From NCBI GenBank assembly GCA_900542495.1, contig UQNW01000006.1, positions 84,750 to 148,749 of the forward strand: a DNA stretch of 64,000 nucleotides, read 5' to 3'. The notes under the pieces were generated by a model. That model worked only from the letters and a program-made list of their open reading frames with translations. It did not search any database and had not been told where the DNA came from. The DNA comes from an uncultured Roseburia sp. (GTDB lineage Bacteria > Bacillota > Clostridia > Lachnospirales > Lachnospiraceae). The first letter of the stretch is position 1, and each line of letters starts with the position of its first letter. This document shows positions 34,346 through 42,895 of this stretch, piece after piece. Position numbers and translations under genes: made by a program.

Positions 34346-35026
34346 TCAGTTCAAGAAATACTGTGCTTCTTTTTCTTTCAGACCTTTACTATATCGGTTT
34401 ACAGTATCCAAATGGTTGTGCAGACAGTCTCTTGCTGCCACTCCATCCCCTTTTTCAATCGCACAGATGAGATTCTCATGTTCATTCGTAATCTCGATCA
34501 ATCTCTTTTTCGATCTGATTTCAAAATTTCTCCACCTTCTGATATGTATATACGGCTCCGAAATCAGTTTTGTTACATTCGGTCTTCCGATCGCATCTAA
34601 AAGTGCTTCATGAAAAATGTTATCCAGTGCATAAAACTTCTCATGATAATCTGTATCCTCTCTCAGTTCCTGCTGCGCTCCGAGTGCAACCCGCATTCTC
34701 TGCAGTACCTGCGTTCTGTCGCTCATCTGCATGATCCTCGCAAGTGCCTCCTGCTCCACAGCCTCCCTCAGATATAAAATATCCTGAATATACTCCATGT
34801 CAATAAGACTTACAAAGGTTCCTCTCTGAGGATATACTTCTACAAGTCTCCGCCCTTTTAACAATGCGAGCGCATTTCTGACTACATGTCTCGATACATG
34901 GTATATTCCGCACAGCTCATTCTCGCTTAATTTTTCTCCCGGCATATACTCAAGTCTTTCTATTTTCAGACACATATCCTCATAGATTTCATCACTTGTC
35001 ATGGAAGGTATATTCTGGATATTCAT
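34346..35026 (-). CDS. GntR family regulator, FCD (FadR-like) type
   Basis: A 226-residue regulator: winged HTH (about 10-75: EKLSENELCGIYHVSRHVVRNALALL) and all-helical FCD effector domain (85-220) with metal/ligand residues in DNIFHEALLDAIGRPN and HENLICAIEKGDGVAARDCLHNHL. The ATG at 35026 is seven bases after AAGGGGA; the one at 35032 is too close. It lies in the middle of the island. FCD regulators bind TTGT..ACAA palindromes, just what is seen at 27147, 28639 and 33169. The effector is probably a pathway acid or its CoA form. No such palindrome precedes its own gene. Confidence 0.92.
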   Translation of the reverse strand: MNIQNIPSMTSDEIYEDMCLKIERLEYMPGEKLSENELCGIYHVSRHVVRNALALLKGRRLVEVYPQRGTFVSLIDMEYIQDILYLREAVEQEALARIMQMSDRTQVLQRMRVALGAQQELREDTDYHEKFYALDNIFHEALLDAIGRPNVTKLISEPYIHIRRWRNFEIRSKKRLIEITNEHENLICAIEKGDGVAARDCLHNHLDTVNRYSKGLKEKEAQYFLN

Positions 35027-35101
35027 GTTCATTCCCCTTTACTGTTTCATGTAATACACAATAACACATTTTAGGGTAATAACTCAAGACTTACAGCTAG
35101 T

Positions 35102-36217
35102 CTATATTGTCTCAGGTTCGAAATCGAATCCGCTCCATACCGGAACACCTGTATATTCTTTTAACTCTTCCTCGCCATTTAATGCACGGACTGCGCCTGA
35201 TGCTAAAGCTTCCATCTCGAAATCTCCGCCGTATACAATCATCGGTGCGATCCAGCCTGTATGTTCTTTTACTTTTTCGATAAACATCTCATCTTTTGAG
35301 CAGCCACCGGTCATGACAATTGCATCTACCTGACCATTTAATACACAGGCATAGGAGCCAATGTATTTTCCGAGCTGATATGCAAAGTTATCGAATACAA
35401 GAGATGCCCATTTGTCTCCCTCTTCAATCTTTTTATCAATGATACGCATATCATCTGTGCCAAGAAGTGAGATCAATCCTCCTGTTTTGGAGATTTTTTC
35501 TTTCATCTGCTGTAATGTGTATTTTCCGGAATAACACATTTTCACTACAGGCATAAGTGGTACATATCCGGAACGGTTTGGTGCCATTGGTCCATCTCCG
35601 TTCAATACATCATTTCCATCTACGATCTTGCCATGTTTTTGTGCAGTGATCGAAAGTCCACCGCCAACGTGGCAGACGATCAGGTTTGTCTCCTCGTATT
35701 TCTTTCCGAGTTCTTTTGCCGCACGCATGGCAACTTCCTTCTGATTTAATACATGGACATGGGATTCACGGTAAATTCCCTTGATTCCAGTGAGTCTTGC
35801 CACATCTTCGAATTCGTCTACATCCGGTGGATTTACCAGATAAGCAGGTTTTGAAACTTCGTCTGCAAATTTGCGGATAATCTGTGCTCCCAAGATTGCA
35901 GGATGCTCCATTAATCTTCCGGAAGTACAGTCTTCGATGATTTTATCATTCACCGGGAAGATTCCGCCCGGTGTAGATTCAAGTCCGCCGGAATATGCTG
36001 CAAAAGCGTCCATATCTTTGATATCAATGCCTGCTTTTTTTAATTCTTCCATGATTGTTTCCACTCTGTATGGAAGCTGTTCATTTACTCTTGCAAATGT
36101 TTTTAATTTTTCCGGATCATGTGTTACATTTGCTTTGAAAATGAGTTCTTCCCCATCAAAAACTGCAAGTTTTGTAGAGGTAGAACCTGGGCTTAACGTA
36201 AAAATTTTGTATGCCAT
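35102..36217 (-). CDS. buk: Butyrate kinase family acyl-phosphate kinase
   Basis: A 371-residue ASKHA-fold kinase of the butyrate kinase family: LSPGSTSTKLAVFDGEE at the start, NRSGYVPLMPVVKMCYSGKYT in the middle, and MTGGCSKDEMFIEKVKEH near the end. It converts acyl phosphate and ADP to acid and ATP. The phosphate acyltransferase gene lies just upstream in the same direction, so the pair can turn pathway acyl-CoA into ATP. Known enzymes accept butyrate, isobutyrate and valerate; here a propionyl- or branched-type product is equally possible. Confidence 0.93.
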   Translation of the reverse strand: MAYKIFTLSPGSTSTKLAVFDGEELIFKANVTHDPEKLKTFARVNEQLPYRVETIMEELKKAGIDIKDMDAFAAYSGGLESTPGGIFPVNDKIIEDCTSGRLMEHPAILGAQIIRKFADEVSKPAYLVNPPDVDEFEDVARLTGIKGIYRESHVHVLNQKEVAMRAAKELGKKYEETNLIVCHVGGGLSITAQKHGKIVDGNDVLNGDGPMAPNRSGYVPLMPVVKMCYSGKYTLQQMKEKISKTGGLISLLGTDDMRIIDKKIEEGDKWASLVFDNFAYQLGKYIGSYACVLNGQVDAIVMTGGCSKDEMFIEKVKEHTGWIAPMIVYGGDFEMEALASGAVRALNGEEELKEYTGVPVWSGFDFEPETI

Positions 36218-36253
36218 CTTGTTTTCCTTCCTTATATAGTATATGAATGTTGA

Positions 36254-37246
36254 TTAATTTCCTGCTGCAAGAACAAGCATTGCAATATCTCCTACGATCT
36301 CCTCAACAGTTGCTCCTCTGGAAGAATCTGCAACCGGTTTTGCAAATCCGGAAAGTGTATGTCCATATGCAGAACCATGTGCAAATCTCTGAACAAGTTT
36401 TACTGCGATATTTGCTGCATTCAGTTCTGGGAAAATTAAAACATTTGCTTTTCCTGCAACATCGGATGGACGGTCTAATTTCTTTGCTGCTACTGCCGGA
36501 TCGATTGCAGTATCTAACTGGAATTCTCCGTCAATCTTCAGATCAGGGCGACGTTCTTTGGCAATCTTTAAGGCCTCTAAGATTTTGTCTACGCTTCCTG
36601 CCGTACCAGAACCACAGGTTGAGAAAGATAAAAATGCTGTTCTTGGTTCCCAGCCCATAAGTGCCTTTGTATTGTCCGCAGATGCGATTGCGATAGAAGC
36701 AAGTTCCTCAGCTCCCGGTTCCGGATTTAATCCACAGTCTGCGAATACGATTCTGTTTCCTTCCGGTCCTTCAAATCCAGGTGTCTCAACAATGGCAAGA
36801 ATAGATGGAACATCTACACCTTCCTGCATTCCGATGCAGTCCATTGCGCACATCAATACATCACCTGTTGTATTGGTATGTCCACAGAAAGTACAGTCCA
36901 CATAGCCTGCTGCTTCTAAGATCATTGCATAATAGATTGGTTTTTTCATTCTGCGGTTGCAGGCCTTCTCTGAAAGCATACGAGGTTCTTCCAGATATTT
37001 CTGGATTACTTCCTGTTTCTTTGCTTCGTCTGTAATATCAACAATTTCCATTCCCTCAAGGGAAACTCCTGCTTTCTTTGCAGTTTCTTCGATCACTGCC
37101 GGATCATTTACCAATACCGGTGTTCCGATTCCTTTTTCTAATACTTCTCTTGCTGCAAGCAGTGTTTTCTCTGCTTCACATTCTGGAAGTGCCACACGTT
37201 TTGGGGACTGTTTTGCTTTTTCTGTTAATTCCTCGATAAGTGTCAT
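36254..37246 (-). CDS. Phosphate acyltransferase (Pta/Ptb family)
   Basis: A 330-residue phosphotransacylase. The C-terminal half has FLSFSTCGSGTAGSVDKILEAL, FQLDTAIDPAVAAKK, ANVLIFPELNAANIAVKLVQRF and a final DSSRGATVEEIVGDIA, typical of the Pta core without the long N-terminal extension. It exchanges CoA for phosphate on an acyl-CoA. Sequence is nearer the acetyl-type enzymes, but pairing with butyrate kinase (37-base gap) points to a broader or C3-C5 acyl substrate. Confidence 0.9.
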   Translation of the reverse strand: MTLIEELTEKAKQSPKRVALPECEAEKTLLAAREVLEKGIGTPVLVNDPAVIEETAKKAGVSLEGMEIVDITDEAKKQEVIQKYLEEPRMLSEKACNRRMKKPIYYAMILEAAGYVDCTFCGHTNTTGDVLMCAMDCIGMQEGVDVPSILAIVETPGFEGPEGNRIVFADCGLNPEPGAEELASIAIASADNTKALMGWEPRTAFLSFSTCGSGTAGSVDKILEALKIAKERRPDLKIDGEFQLDTAIDPAVAAKKLDRPSDVAGKANVLIFPELNAANIAVKLVQRFAHGSAYGHTLSGFAKPVADSSRGATVEEIVGDIAMLVLAAGN

Positions 37247-37269
37247 TTTTTCTCTCCTTTAGAATAATG

Positions 37270-37322
37270 GGCTGCCGCACTAAGACTTATGTTTTGTTCT
37301 GTCTTAATGCAACAGCCGCATT
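37270..37322 (-). terminator. Terminator of the ACP-hydrolase gene
   Basis: GGCTGTTGCATTAAGAC pairs with GTCTTAGTGCGGCAGCC (G-U pairs included) right after the stop codon, before the phosphate acyltransferase gene. Confidence 0.7.
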
Positions 37323-37330
37323 TTTAGGGG

Positions 37331-39508
37331 TTAGCGTGATACAAATGTGCCTGGTTTAAATTTTGGTCCGATGTATGGAACCTGAATGTAAGATTCATAT
37401 TTTCCGCCTGTGTGGATAATATGATTTCCTACGTTCTCCTCATCCCATGCAAGTGGCTCGAACCATCCTTCACGGATGTAACGTCCTGCGATCTGTACAC
37501 GGAGTTTCTCACCTTTATGCCAGAAGCGGGCAGATGGTACGATTGCGATATCAACCGGTACGATCTCACCTTTGGAAAGTTTTAACTCTCTCTCATGTTT
37601 TAATACCGGGTTGAAATCTGTTGAAAGCTTCTCGTCAAGTTCACGGCGTGAAACGCGGCATTTGCCCCATGCACCTGGATGTGGCTCGTCAAGTGTAAAC
37701 CATGGAATCCAGTTGCCGTCTGCATCAGCTTTCTGTACATTGATAAATAAATCCATATCATCATGTCCATCTGCTTCCACAAACATATGTACTTTCATGT
37801 ATCCTGTAAGTTCTGTATCTTCTTTAAACTGAAGGTCAAATTCTACCTGTCCTGTCTTTCCATCATAAGATACAGAAGACTCTGTTGCTACAGGTGTCTC
37901 GCTCATCTCATAAACATCGCCACCGACATGTTTAGATGCATCAAAATAGTATTTACGGTATTCTGTACGCTCTAATGGGAAGGATGTCTCTGCTCTTCTT
38001 GTGCAGTAATCATCATCATAAGCATCCATAACATCCACACGTACCTTTGGAGTCATCTCCCAGCCGTTATGGATATCTTTTAAGTAACGGTCATAGAATC
38101 TCTTTAAGTCTTCCAGATTTTCTGGTGTATATGTATCCGGCCACTCGAAGTCACGGTGAATTCTTAACCATTTCTGACGGCTCTTGCATAAACGGAATGC
38201 TTTTACAGAACCCATCAAATGGAAATGGGACATTCCTGCTGTCTGGTAAACAGGGATTGTTACTTTTGCAAAGTTTGGAATTTTATCTTTCCAGTATCCA
38301 TTCATAAATGGATATTTCTGTGCCATTGCAACCTGATCATCTACACCGCCATTACCAGTAACCTGTGCAGCGATAAATTTGTTAAAGGAAAGTGCCGGGA
38401 TACCGCCTTCGAAGAAGGACTCTCTGTAAAGGTCTGTGGTGCACTCCCATGGTGCCATACATGCAAGGTGTGGTGGCTGCTCTGCTGCAATTCCCCACTG
38501 ATGCATTGCAACACCGGAGTTTCCGGACATACCAACTTTTCCGTTACACCATGGCTGAACAGCAACCCATTCTACGAAATCATATCCGTCTTCACGGTCC
38601 TGATGTGTAAACATATGTACGTCGCCTTCTGAATGACCAGCTCCGCGGACATCTACATTGGCAACTGCATATCCCTGATGACACCAGTATGCCGGGTCTG
38701 GAGATTCGAATTTTGCCATTTTGGATACAGTCTGTGGCGGCACTCCCATGATCTGCCATTCTGACATACCATCTCCAGGCCTCTTGCCAAACCAGCTCCA
38801 GGATACGATAACCGGTACCTGATGATTTGGTCCGGAATCTGCCGGGCGGTAAATATCAACATAAATGACAGCTCCATCTCTCATGGTAACTGCCACATCC
38901 TGATCACAGATGATTCCTGGTGCAGCCAGGTAACTTCTCTGATTGAATGCAGGGCAGAATCCCTGTCCCATACGTGCCATTGGATCTTCAGAGTTTGCAA
39001 GATCAACTTCTTCCTGATTTGCAACCGGTTTACGGCCCACACGATATACGGCATCAATTTCTTCACCCTGGAAAACTTCTTTTTTGATCATGTATTTTAC
39101 ACCAGGTTCTGGTTCAAAACCGTCCTTTGCCGGATCGATCTCTACAACATAATCGTCTGTGTTGTAAGAGCCTGTTGGTGCAGAAGAAGCAACTGGTGCT
39201 GTCTCTTTTTTCTCTTCTTTTACCGGTTCTGCCTTTGGTGCAGCAACTGGTGCTTCGTCGTCATCATCTAAGAATTCACAAACGAAATCAGCTGCTTCCC
39301 CGATTGTCTTGTTACGACGGAATTTCATGTAAGGAACCTCGATATCGAGTTCATCCTCTAAGAATGTTGTAATCTGTGAAATATGAACAGATTTTGCATT
39401 CACGTCCTCTGTAAAGCGTGTATTCTCGCTTAATTCAGATGGATCTTTTCCCCATAATTTTGAGCCTCTCTCAATGATCAGCTCGACAATTCTGTCTCTC
39501 TGTGACAT
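37331..39508 (-). CDS. Acyl carrier protein domain fused to CocE/NonD hydrolase
   Basis: A 725-residue fusion. Residues 1-82 look like an acyl carrier protein: RFTEDVNAKSVHISQ and FLEDELDIEVP align with FVEDLGADSLDTVEL and ALEEEFDTEIP of classical ACP, keeping the Ser that takes phosphopantetheine but with DSL changed to KSV. A Glu/Lys/Ala/Pro linker follows (83-112). Residues 150-720 are a CocE/NonD (X-Pro dipeptidyl-peptidase-like, S15) acyl hydrolase, with nucleophile Ser in GMSGNSGVAMHQW and the C-terminal jelly roll (WFTLDEPHPGAWG, FWHKGEKLRVQIAGRY). A holo-ACP synthase gene lies in the same island. I infer it cleaves an ester or amide and may hold the acyl group on its own arm. I know of no characterised relative with this fusion. 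Confidence 0.82.
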   Translation of the reverse strand: MSQRDRIVELIIERGSKLWGKDPSELSENTRFTEDVNAKSVHISQITTFLEDELDIEVPYMKFRRNKTIGEAADFVCEFLDDDDEAPVAAPKAEPVKEEKKETAPVASSAPTGSYNTDDYVVEIDPAKDGFEPEPGVKYMIKKEVFQGEEIDAVYRVGRKPVANQEEVDLANSEDPMARMGQGFCPAFNQRSYLAAPGIICDQDVAVTMRDGAVIYVDIYRPADSGPNHQVPVIVSWSWFGKRPGDGMSEWQIMGVPPQTVSKMAKFESPDPAYWCHQGYAVANVDVRGAGHSEGDVHMFTHQDREDGYDFVEWVAVQPWCNGKVGMSGNSGVAMHQWGIAAEQPPHLACMAPWECTTDLYRESFFEGGIPALSFNKFIAAQVTGNGGVDDQVAMAQKYPFMNGYWKDKIPNFAKVTIPVYQTAGMSHFHLMGSVKAFRLCKSRQKWLRIHRDFEWPDTYTPENLEDLKRFYDRYLKDIHNGWEMTPKVRVDVMDAYDDDYCTRRAETSFPLERTEYRKYYFDASKHVGGDVYEMSETPVATESSVSYDGKTGQVEFDLQFKEDTELTGYMKVHMFVEADGHDDMDLFINVQKADADGNWIPWFTLDEPHPGAWGKCRVSRRELDEKLSTDFNPVLKHERELKLSKGEIVPVDIAIVPSARFWHKGEKLRVQIAGRYIREGWFEPLAWDEENVGNHIIHTGGKYESYIQVPYIGPKFKPGTFVSR

Positions 39509-39569
39509 TGTTTTTTATCCTCCTTTTATGTTTTAACACAATAGTTTATAACTTGCTCTGTATAAAGAA

Positions 39570-39598
39570 ATTATATATAATAAGTATTACAGTAACAA
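39570..39598 (-). promoter_or_regulatory. Sigma-A promoter of the ACP-hydrolase gene
   Basis: On the minus strand TTGTTA and TATAAT are 17 bases apart. Downstream, between -10 and start codon, lies ATTGTGTTAAAA, a half-site of the palindrome at 39640. Confidence 0.65.
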
Positions 39599-39639
39599 TG
39601 TATCCTGTTTTAAAGATCCACCAAAAAGAGGTTATTTTT

Positions 39640-39655
39640 TTGTGTTAGAACACAA
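39640..39655. promoter_or_regulatory. Palindromic operator in the ACP-hydrolase / PucR gap
   Basis: TTGTGTTAGAACACAA is a perfect 16-base inverted repeat 27 bases before the PucR gene. A half-site (TTAACACAA, 39533-39541) lies near the hydrolase start. The divergent layout suggests it is bound by the PucR protein. Confidence 0.55.
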
Positions 39656-39681
39656 CACTTTTTACATAGGAGAAAAAGCCA

Positions 39682-41217
39682 ATGCAATTAACTAAAATTA
39701 TGACAAGTTTTCATAATTGCAGCCGTAAATGGATTTGTCAGTTCGACCGGAATCTTGACATTTATTCCTTCGCCTTTTTGTCAGGAACGACTGCTTTTGA
39801 ATCTAATATTTTATATTTTGGAAAGGTATCTGATATCCCTGATACACTTCCGGATATCCACCTTACCCTTGTGTGTATTGCAGACATCCCGCTTTCCGAT
39901 TCGTTCGTCAGCAAAAATCTTTCCAGCATGAACCTTATCATACTTGACGATTCAACCGAACAGATGGATATTCTTCGTATCCTTACCCAGCTGTTTGGCG
40001 ATGCTGCGAGAGTTTCCAGCGGCCGCGCACATCTGATTGATGCCCTGCATTCGAACCGCGGTTTACAGTCTATCATTGACACTGCCTACCTTATTCTCGA
40101 AAATCCGATTATTGTGGTAGATTCCAGCTATAAACTGCTTGCCATGTATAATGATGATACTGCTTTCTGCGGCAGACAGGATTTAGAGGAACAGCGGACA
40201 TTAGGCTACATGTTAAAATCCAATATTGACGCCATGAACCGCGCGCATATTTATGAACAGGCGCGGGCCAAAGGCTACCCTTACTATAACAAAGACAAAG
40301 ATGCCGCTTACGGATGGATCACCGCGCTTGTATACATCCACGGAATCGAAGTCGGTCAGATCGGTGTAATGGACTCAAGACATTCTTTTACAGATGTGGA
40401 TTTTGAAATTGTAGACTTTCTCTGCAAAATCGTTTCCTTAGAATTACAGAAAAGCGATTTTTACAGGACAAACCAGGGGCTTATGCACAGTTATCTGCTC
40501 TCGGATCTCTTAGACAACGAAGTTCATGATGGCGCTGCGATTGAACAGCGTATGGCAAATCTTGGCTGGGACATGAACAATAATCTTTATATTATGCTCC
40601 TGACGGATTCTGCCCGGAACTTTTTTGACGGAAAAGCGCAGATCATCACAAGACAGTTGCACGATATTATGCCAAACAGCCGCTGGGTCATTTATCACGG
40701 GCATATTGTTTTTCTTATCCGCGCAGAAAATATTTCGCTTTTTTCCGAAAATGGCATGCTGATCCATTATCTGTCGATCAACAAGCTTCAGGCTGCAATA
40801 AGCAACCGTTTTGACAATATCATTGACATGAAGCAGTATTATAAGCAGGCATTAAAGGCATTTGAATTTGGGCGGAAGCTTTCACCGGAAAAACAGATTT
40901 ATTTTTACTCGGATTATATTTTTTATCACATGGGAGAAATTGCAGCCGAACAGCTTGACATCCACAGTTTTTATCATCCCGGTGTTATTGCCGTCTCTGA
41001 ATATGATAAAACGCATGGCACGAATTTTTTAGAAACACTCCGGTTATATCTTACTTATATTGACAATCCCGGAAAAATTGCGGAAGAATTATATATTCAC
41101 AAAAATACTGTTTTTTACCGCATTAATAAGTTAAAAGAAAAGTTCAAGCTCCAGTTAGACAATGGAGACGAATGTTTTAAAATGCATATGACGATAAAAT
41201 TAATGGAACTGGACTAA
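39682..41217 (+). CDS. PucR family transcriptional regulator
   Basis: A 511-residue PucR/CdaR-type regulator: an N-terminal region, a GAF-like or sugar-diacid-type sensory middle (about 120-260, containing VDSSYKLLAMYNDD), and the C-terminal HTH domain (LRLYLTYIDNPGKIAEELYIHKNTVFYRINKLKEKF, about 455-490). Such proteins usually activate catabolic genes in response to their substrate. It is divergent from the ACP-hydrolase gene and convergent with the esterase gene, so it most likely controls the hydrolytic half of the island. Ligand unknown. Confidence 0.9.
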   Translation: MQLTKIMTSFHNCSRKWICQFDRNLDIYSFAFLSGTTAFESNILYFGKVSDIPDTLPDIHLTLVCIADIPLSDSFVSKNLSSMNLIILDDSTEQMDILRILTQLFGDAARVSSGRAHLIDALHSNRGLQSIIDTAYLILENPIIVVDSSYKLLAMYNDDTAFCGRQDLEEQRTLGYMLKSNIDAMNRAHIYEQARAKGYPYYNKDKDAAYGWITALVYIHGIEVGQIGVMDSRHSFTDVDFEIVDFLCKIVSLELQKSDFYRTNQGLMHSYLLSDLLDNEVHDGAAIEQRMANLGWDMNNNLYIMLLTDSARNFFDGKAQIITRQLHDIMPNSRWVIYHGHIVFLIRAENISLFSENGMLIHYLSINKLQAAISNRFDNIIDMKQYYKQALKAFEFGRKLSPEKQIYFYSDYIFYHMGEIAAEQLDIHSFYHPGVIAVSEYDKTHGTNFLETLRLYLTYIDNPGKIAEELYIHKNTVFYRINKLKEKFKLQLDNGDECFKMHMTIKLMELD

Positions 41218-41232
41218 AAAATCCAGTTCCAT
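41203..41232. terminator. Bidirectional terminator between PucR and esterase genes
   Basis: ATGGAACTGGA and TCCAGTTCCAT pair perfectly around CTAAAAAA; the stem contains the PucR stop codon and lies 12 bases past the esterase stop. Confidence 0.75.
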
Positions 41233-41243
41233 TTCTTCTTGTT

Positions 41244-42350
41244 TTATAGTTGTACAAGATCTTTTGCAATTTCTGCTGCAAGGTCATATGCCTGCGGGCA
41301 GTAACCTACTCTGTCTACAAACTCATGATCCATTCCCTGATACAGAATGGTTCTCACATCCACGCCTTCTCGTACCAGTTTTCTGGAAAATGCTTCTCCC
41401 TGCAATCTCAGATAATCGTACTCACAAAGAACATTTAAAGTCTTCGGCAGATAAGAAAGATTCTCCGCACAAAGCGGTGCTGCAAGCGGATCTTTGACAT
41501 GCTCGTCTTTTCCTGTGTATAAAAGCGGCATCTCTGCTGTCATTGCCTTTAAGCTTAATGCAGCGCCCATGGCGAGCACATCATCCTCCGGAATGTCATA
41601 TTCAGACATTTTCCATTTGTAATCATCAAGTTTAAAGTTGTCAACCAGCACACCCGGATAAACAAGTGCTTCGTATCTGATACGGGATTTTTTGATTTTC
41701 CCTTCATCAACTGCCTGTTTTTCAAGCATACAGCAGCCGATTGCAAGCGTTCCTCCGGCACTGTCGCCTCCGACAGCGATTTTGTCTTTGTCTGCGCCAA
41801 AGTCTTTTGCATGCTCATACAAATAAACCATGGTGTCATAACAGTCATAAAGTCCTGCCGGGAAATAATGCTCCGGTGCAAGTCTGTAATCAACACCCAC
41901 AACTACCGCGCCAGACATTTCTGCAATCAGTTTGCAGAAGTTTTCCACTACTTTTGTGCTGCCGGCAATAAATGCTCCGCCGTGGATAAACAGCAGCATT
42001 GGTTTTTTATCCATTCCTCCGGCTGGCGTGTATACATAAATATCGGTATCTCCGTTTCTTGTGGAAATCACCTTTTTTTCTGTAAGCACTTCTGTCTCCG
42101 TCACATCAAAGCTTGGTGCTGCCGGAAGTTTGCGGACACGGTCAACCGGGATCTCCACATATTCTGCAAGCGGATTTCCCTTTTCCTCTGCGGCTTTTCT
42201 GTCTGCATATACTCTTGGATCTAACACAGTTCCTTCCATTGGATCCGGGATTTTCTTTACAGACATTTCACAGTCATGGATTGTTTTTGTCTCCACATCG
42301 CCGGATAACTGATCCAGCAATATTTCATTCTTTCTATAATATTCTCTCAT
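41244..42350 (-). CDS. Alpha/beta hydrolase, hormone-sensitive lipase (acetyl esterase) type
   Basis: A 368-residue carboxylesterase of the HSL (bacterial family IV) group: oxyanion-hole motif HGGAF near residue 125, nucleophile Ser in GGDSAGGTLAIG near 196, acid Asp in CEYDYLR near 315 and His in GMDHEF near 345. A 90-residue N-terminal cap precedes the fold. No signal peptide, so intracellular. These enzymes cleave short acyl or aryl esters. It is the last gene of the flavoprotein - Nuo-like - DUF1097 - esterase row, nine bases after its neighbour. Confidence 0.9.
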   Translation of the reverse strand: MREYYRKNEILLDQLSGDVETKTIHDCEMSVKKIPDPMEGTVLDPRVYADRKAAEEKGNPLAEYVEIPVDRVRKLPAAPSFDVTETEVLTEKKVISTRNGDTDIYVYTPAGGMDKKPMLLFIHGGAFIAGSTKVVENFCKLIAEMSGAVVVGVDYRLAPEHYFPAGLYDCYDTMVYLYEHAKDFGADKDKIAVGGDSAGGTLAIGCCMLEKQAVDEGKIKKSRIRYEALVYPGVLVDNFKLDDYKWKMSEYDIPEDDVLAMGAALSLKAMTAEMPLLYTGKDEHVKDPLAAPLCAENLSYLPKTLNVLCEYDYLRLQGEAFSRKLVREGVDVRTILYQGMDHEFVDRVGYCPQAYDLAAEIAKDLVQL

Positions 42351-42358
42351 TTTTCCAC

Positions 42359-42874
42359 CTATTTACTTTTCCTGCACTTCTTTAGAATAAATCTCTGGAA
42401 AATATCTCCTACAGCTCCAACATACCATACTCCTGCAAGCATCGCTGCTCCGATCTGCAACGGAAGTGTGCCGATGTTCCCAATACCGATTGGCGCCATA
42501 ATGGTAAGTCCGATTGCCCAGCCGCAAAGCCATGCCGGCACAAAAATAAACTTTTCAAACACGCTGCCTATGATAACTGCAAGTCCGCCCATGACAAAAA
42601 GTGTAAGATACAATTCTGCATCCGGGTTAAAGTTCATCATCTCCTGAACTTTTATGGCGATCACCGCCCACACATCTCCGCAGAGAAATCCGAGTGAGAT
42701 TGCCACCGCTTTTTTGATATCATTGCCTGCTGCAACATATAAGCCCGCACATATTAAAGCAACTGCTCCGGTCGTCACCCCGATATAAGGGCTTAAAACC
42801 GCCCAGATTGGTGGGAGAAATGCGATTGTAAATGCCAGTGTAAAGACATTTGCCCAGTCTATTTTCTTCTTCAT
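42359..42874 (-). CDS. DUF1097 membrane protein
   Basis: A 171-residue membrane protein with about five hydrophobic helices, of the DUF1097 group that includes E. coli YcdZ. The ATG at 42874 is preceded by GGAGAAAAGAGAG; an in-frame TTG at 42892 would add six residues. No transport role is proven for the family. Its place between redox proteins and an esterase suggests movement of the island substrate or product across the membrane, as inference only. Confidence 0.8.
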   Translation of the reverse strand: MKKKIDWANVFTLAFTIAFLPPIWAVLSPYIGVTTGAVALICAGLYVAAGNDIKKAVAISLGFLCGDVWAVIAIKVQEMMNFNPDAELYLTLFVMGGLAVIIGSVFEKFIFVPAWLCGWAIGLTIMAPIGIGNIGTLPLQIGAAMLAGVWYVGAVGDIFQRFILKKCRKSK

Positions 42875-42895
42875 CTTCTCTCTTTTCTCCAACCG

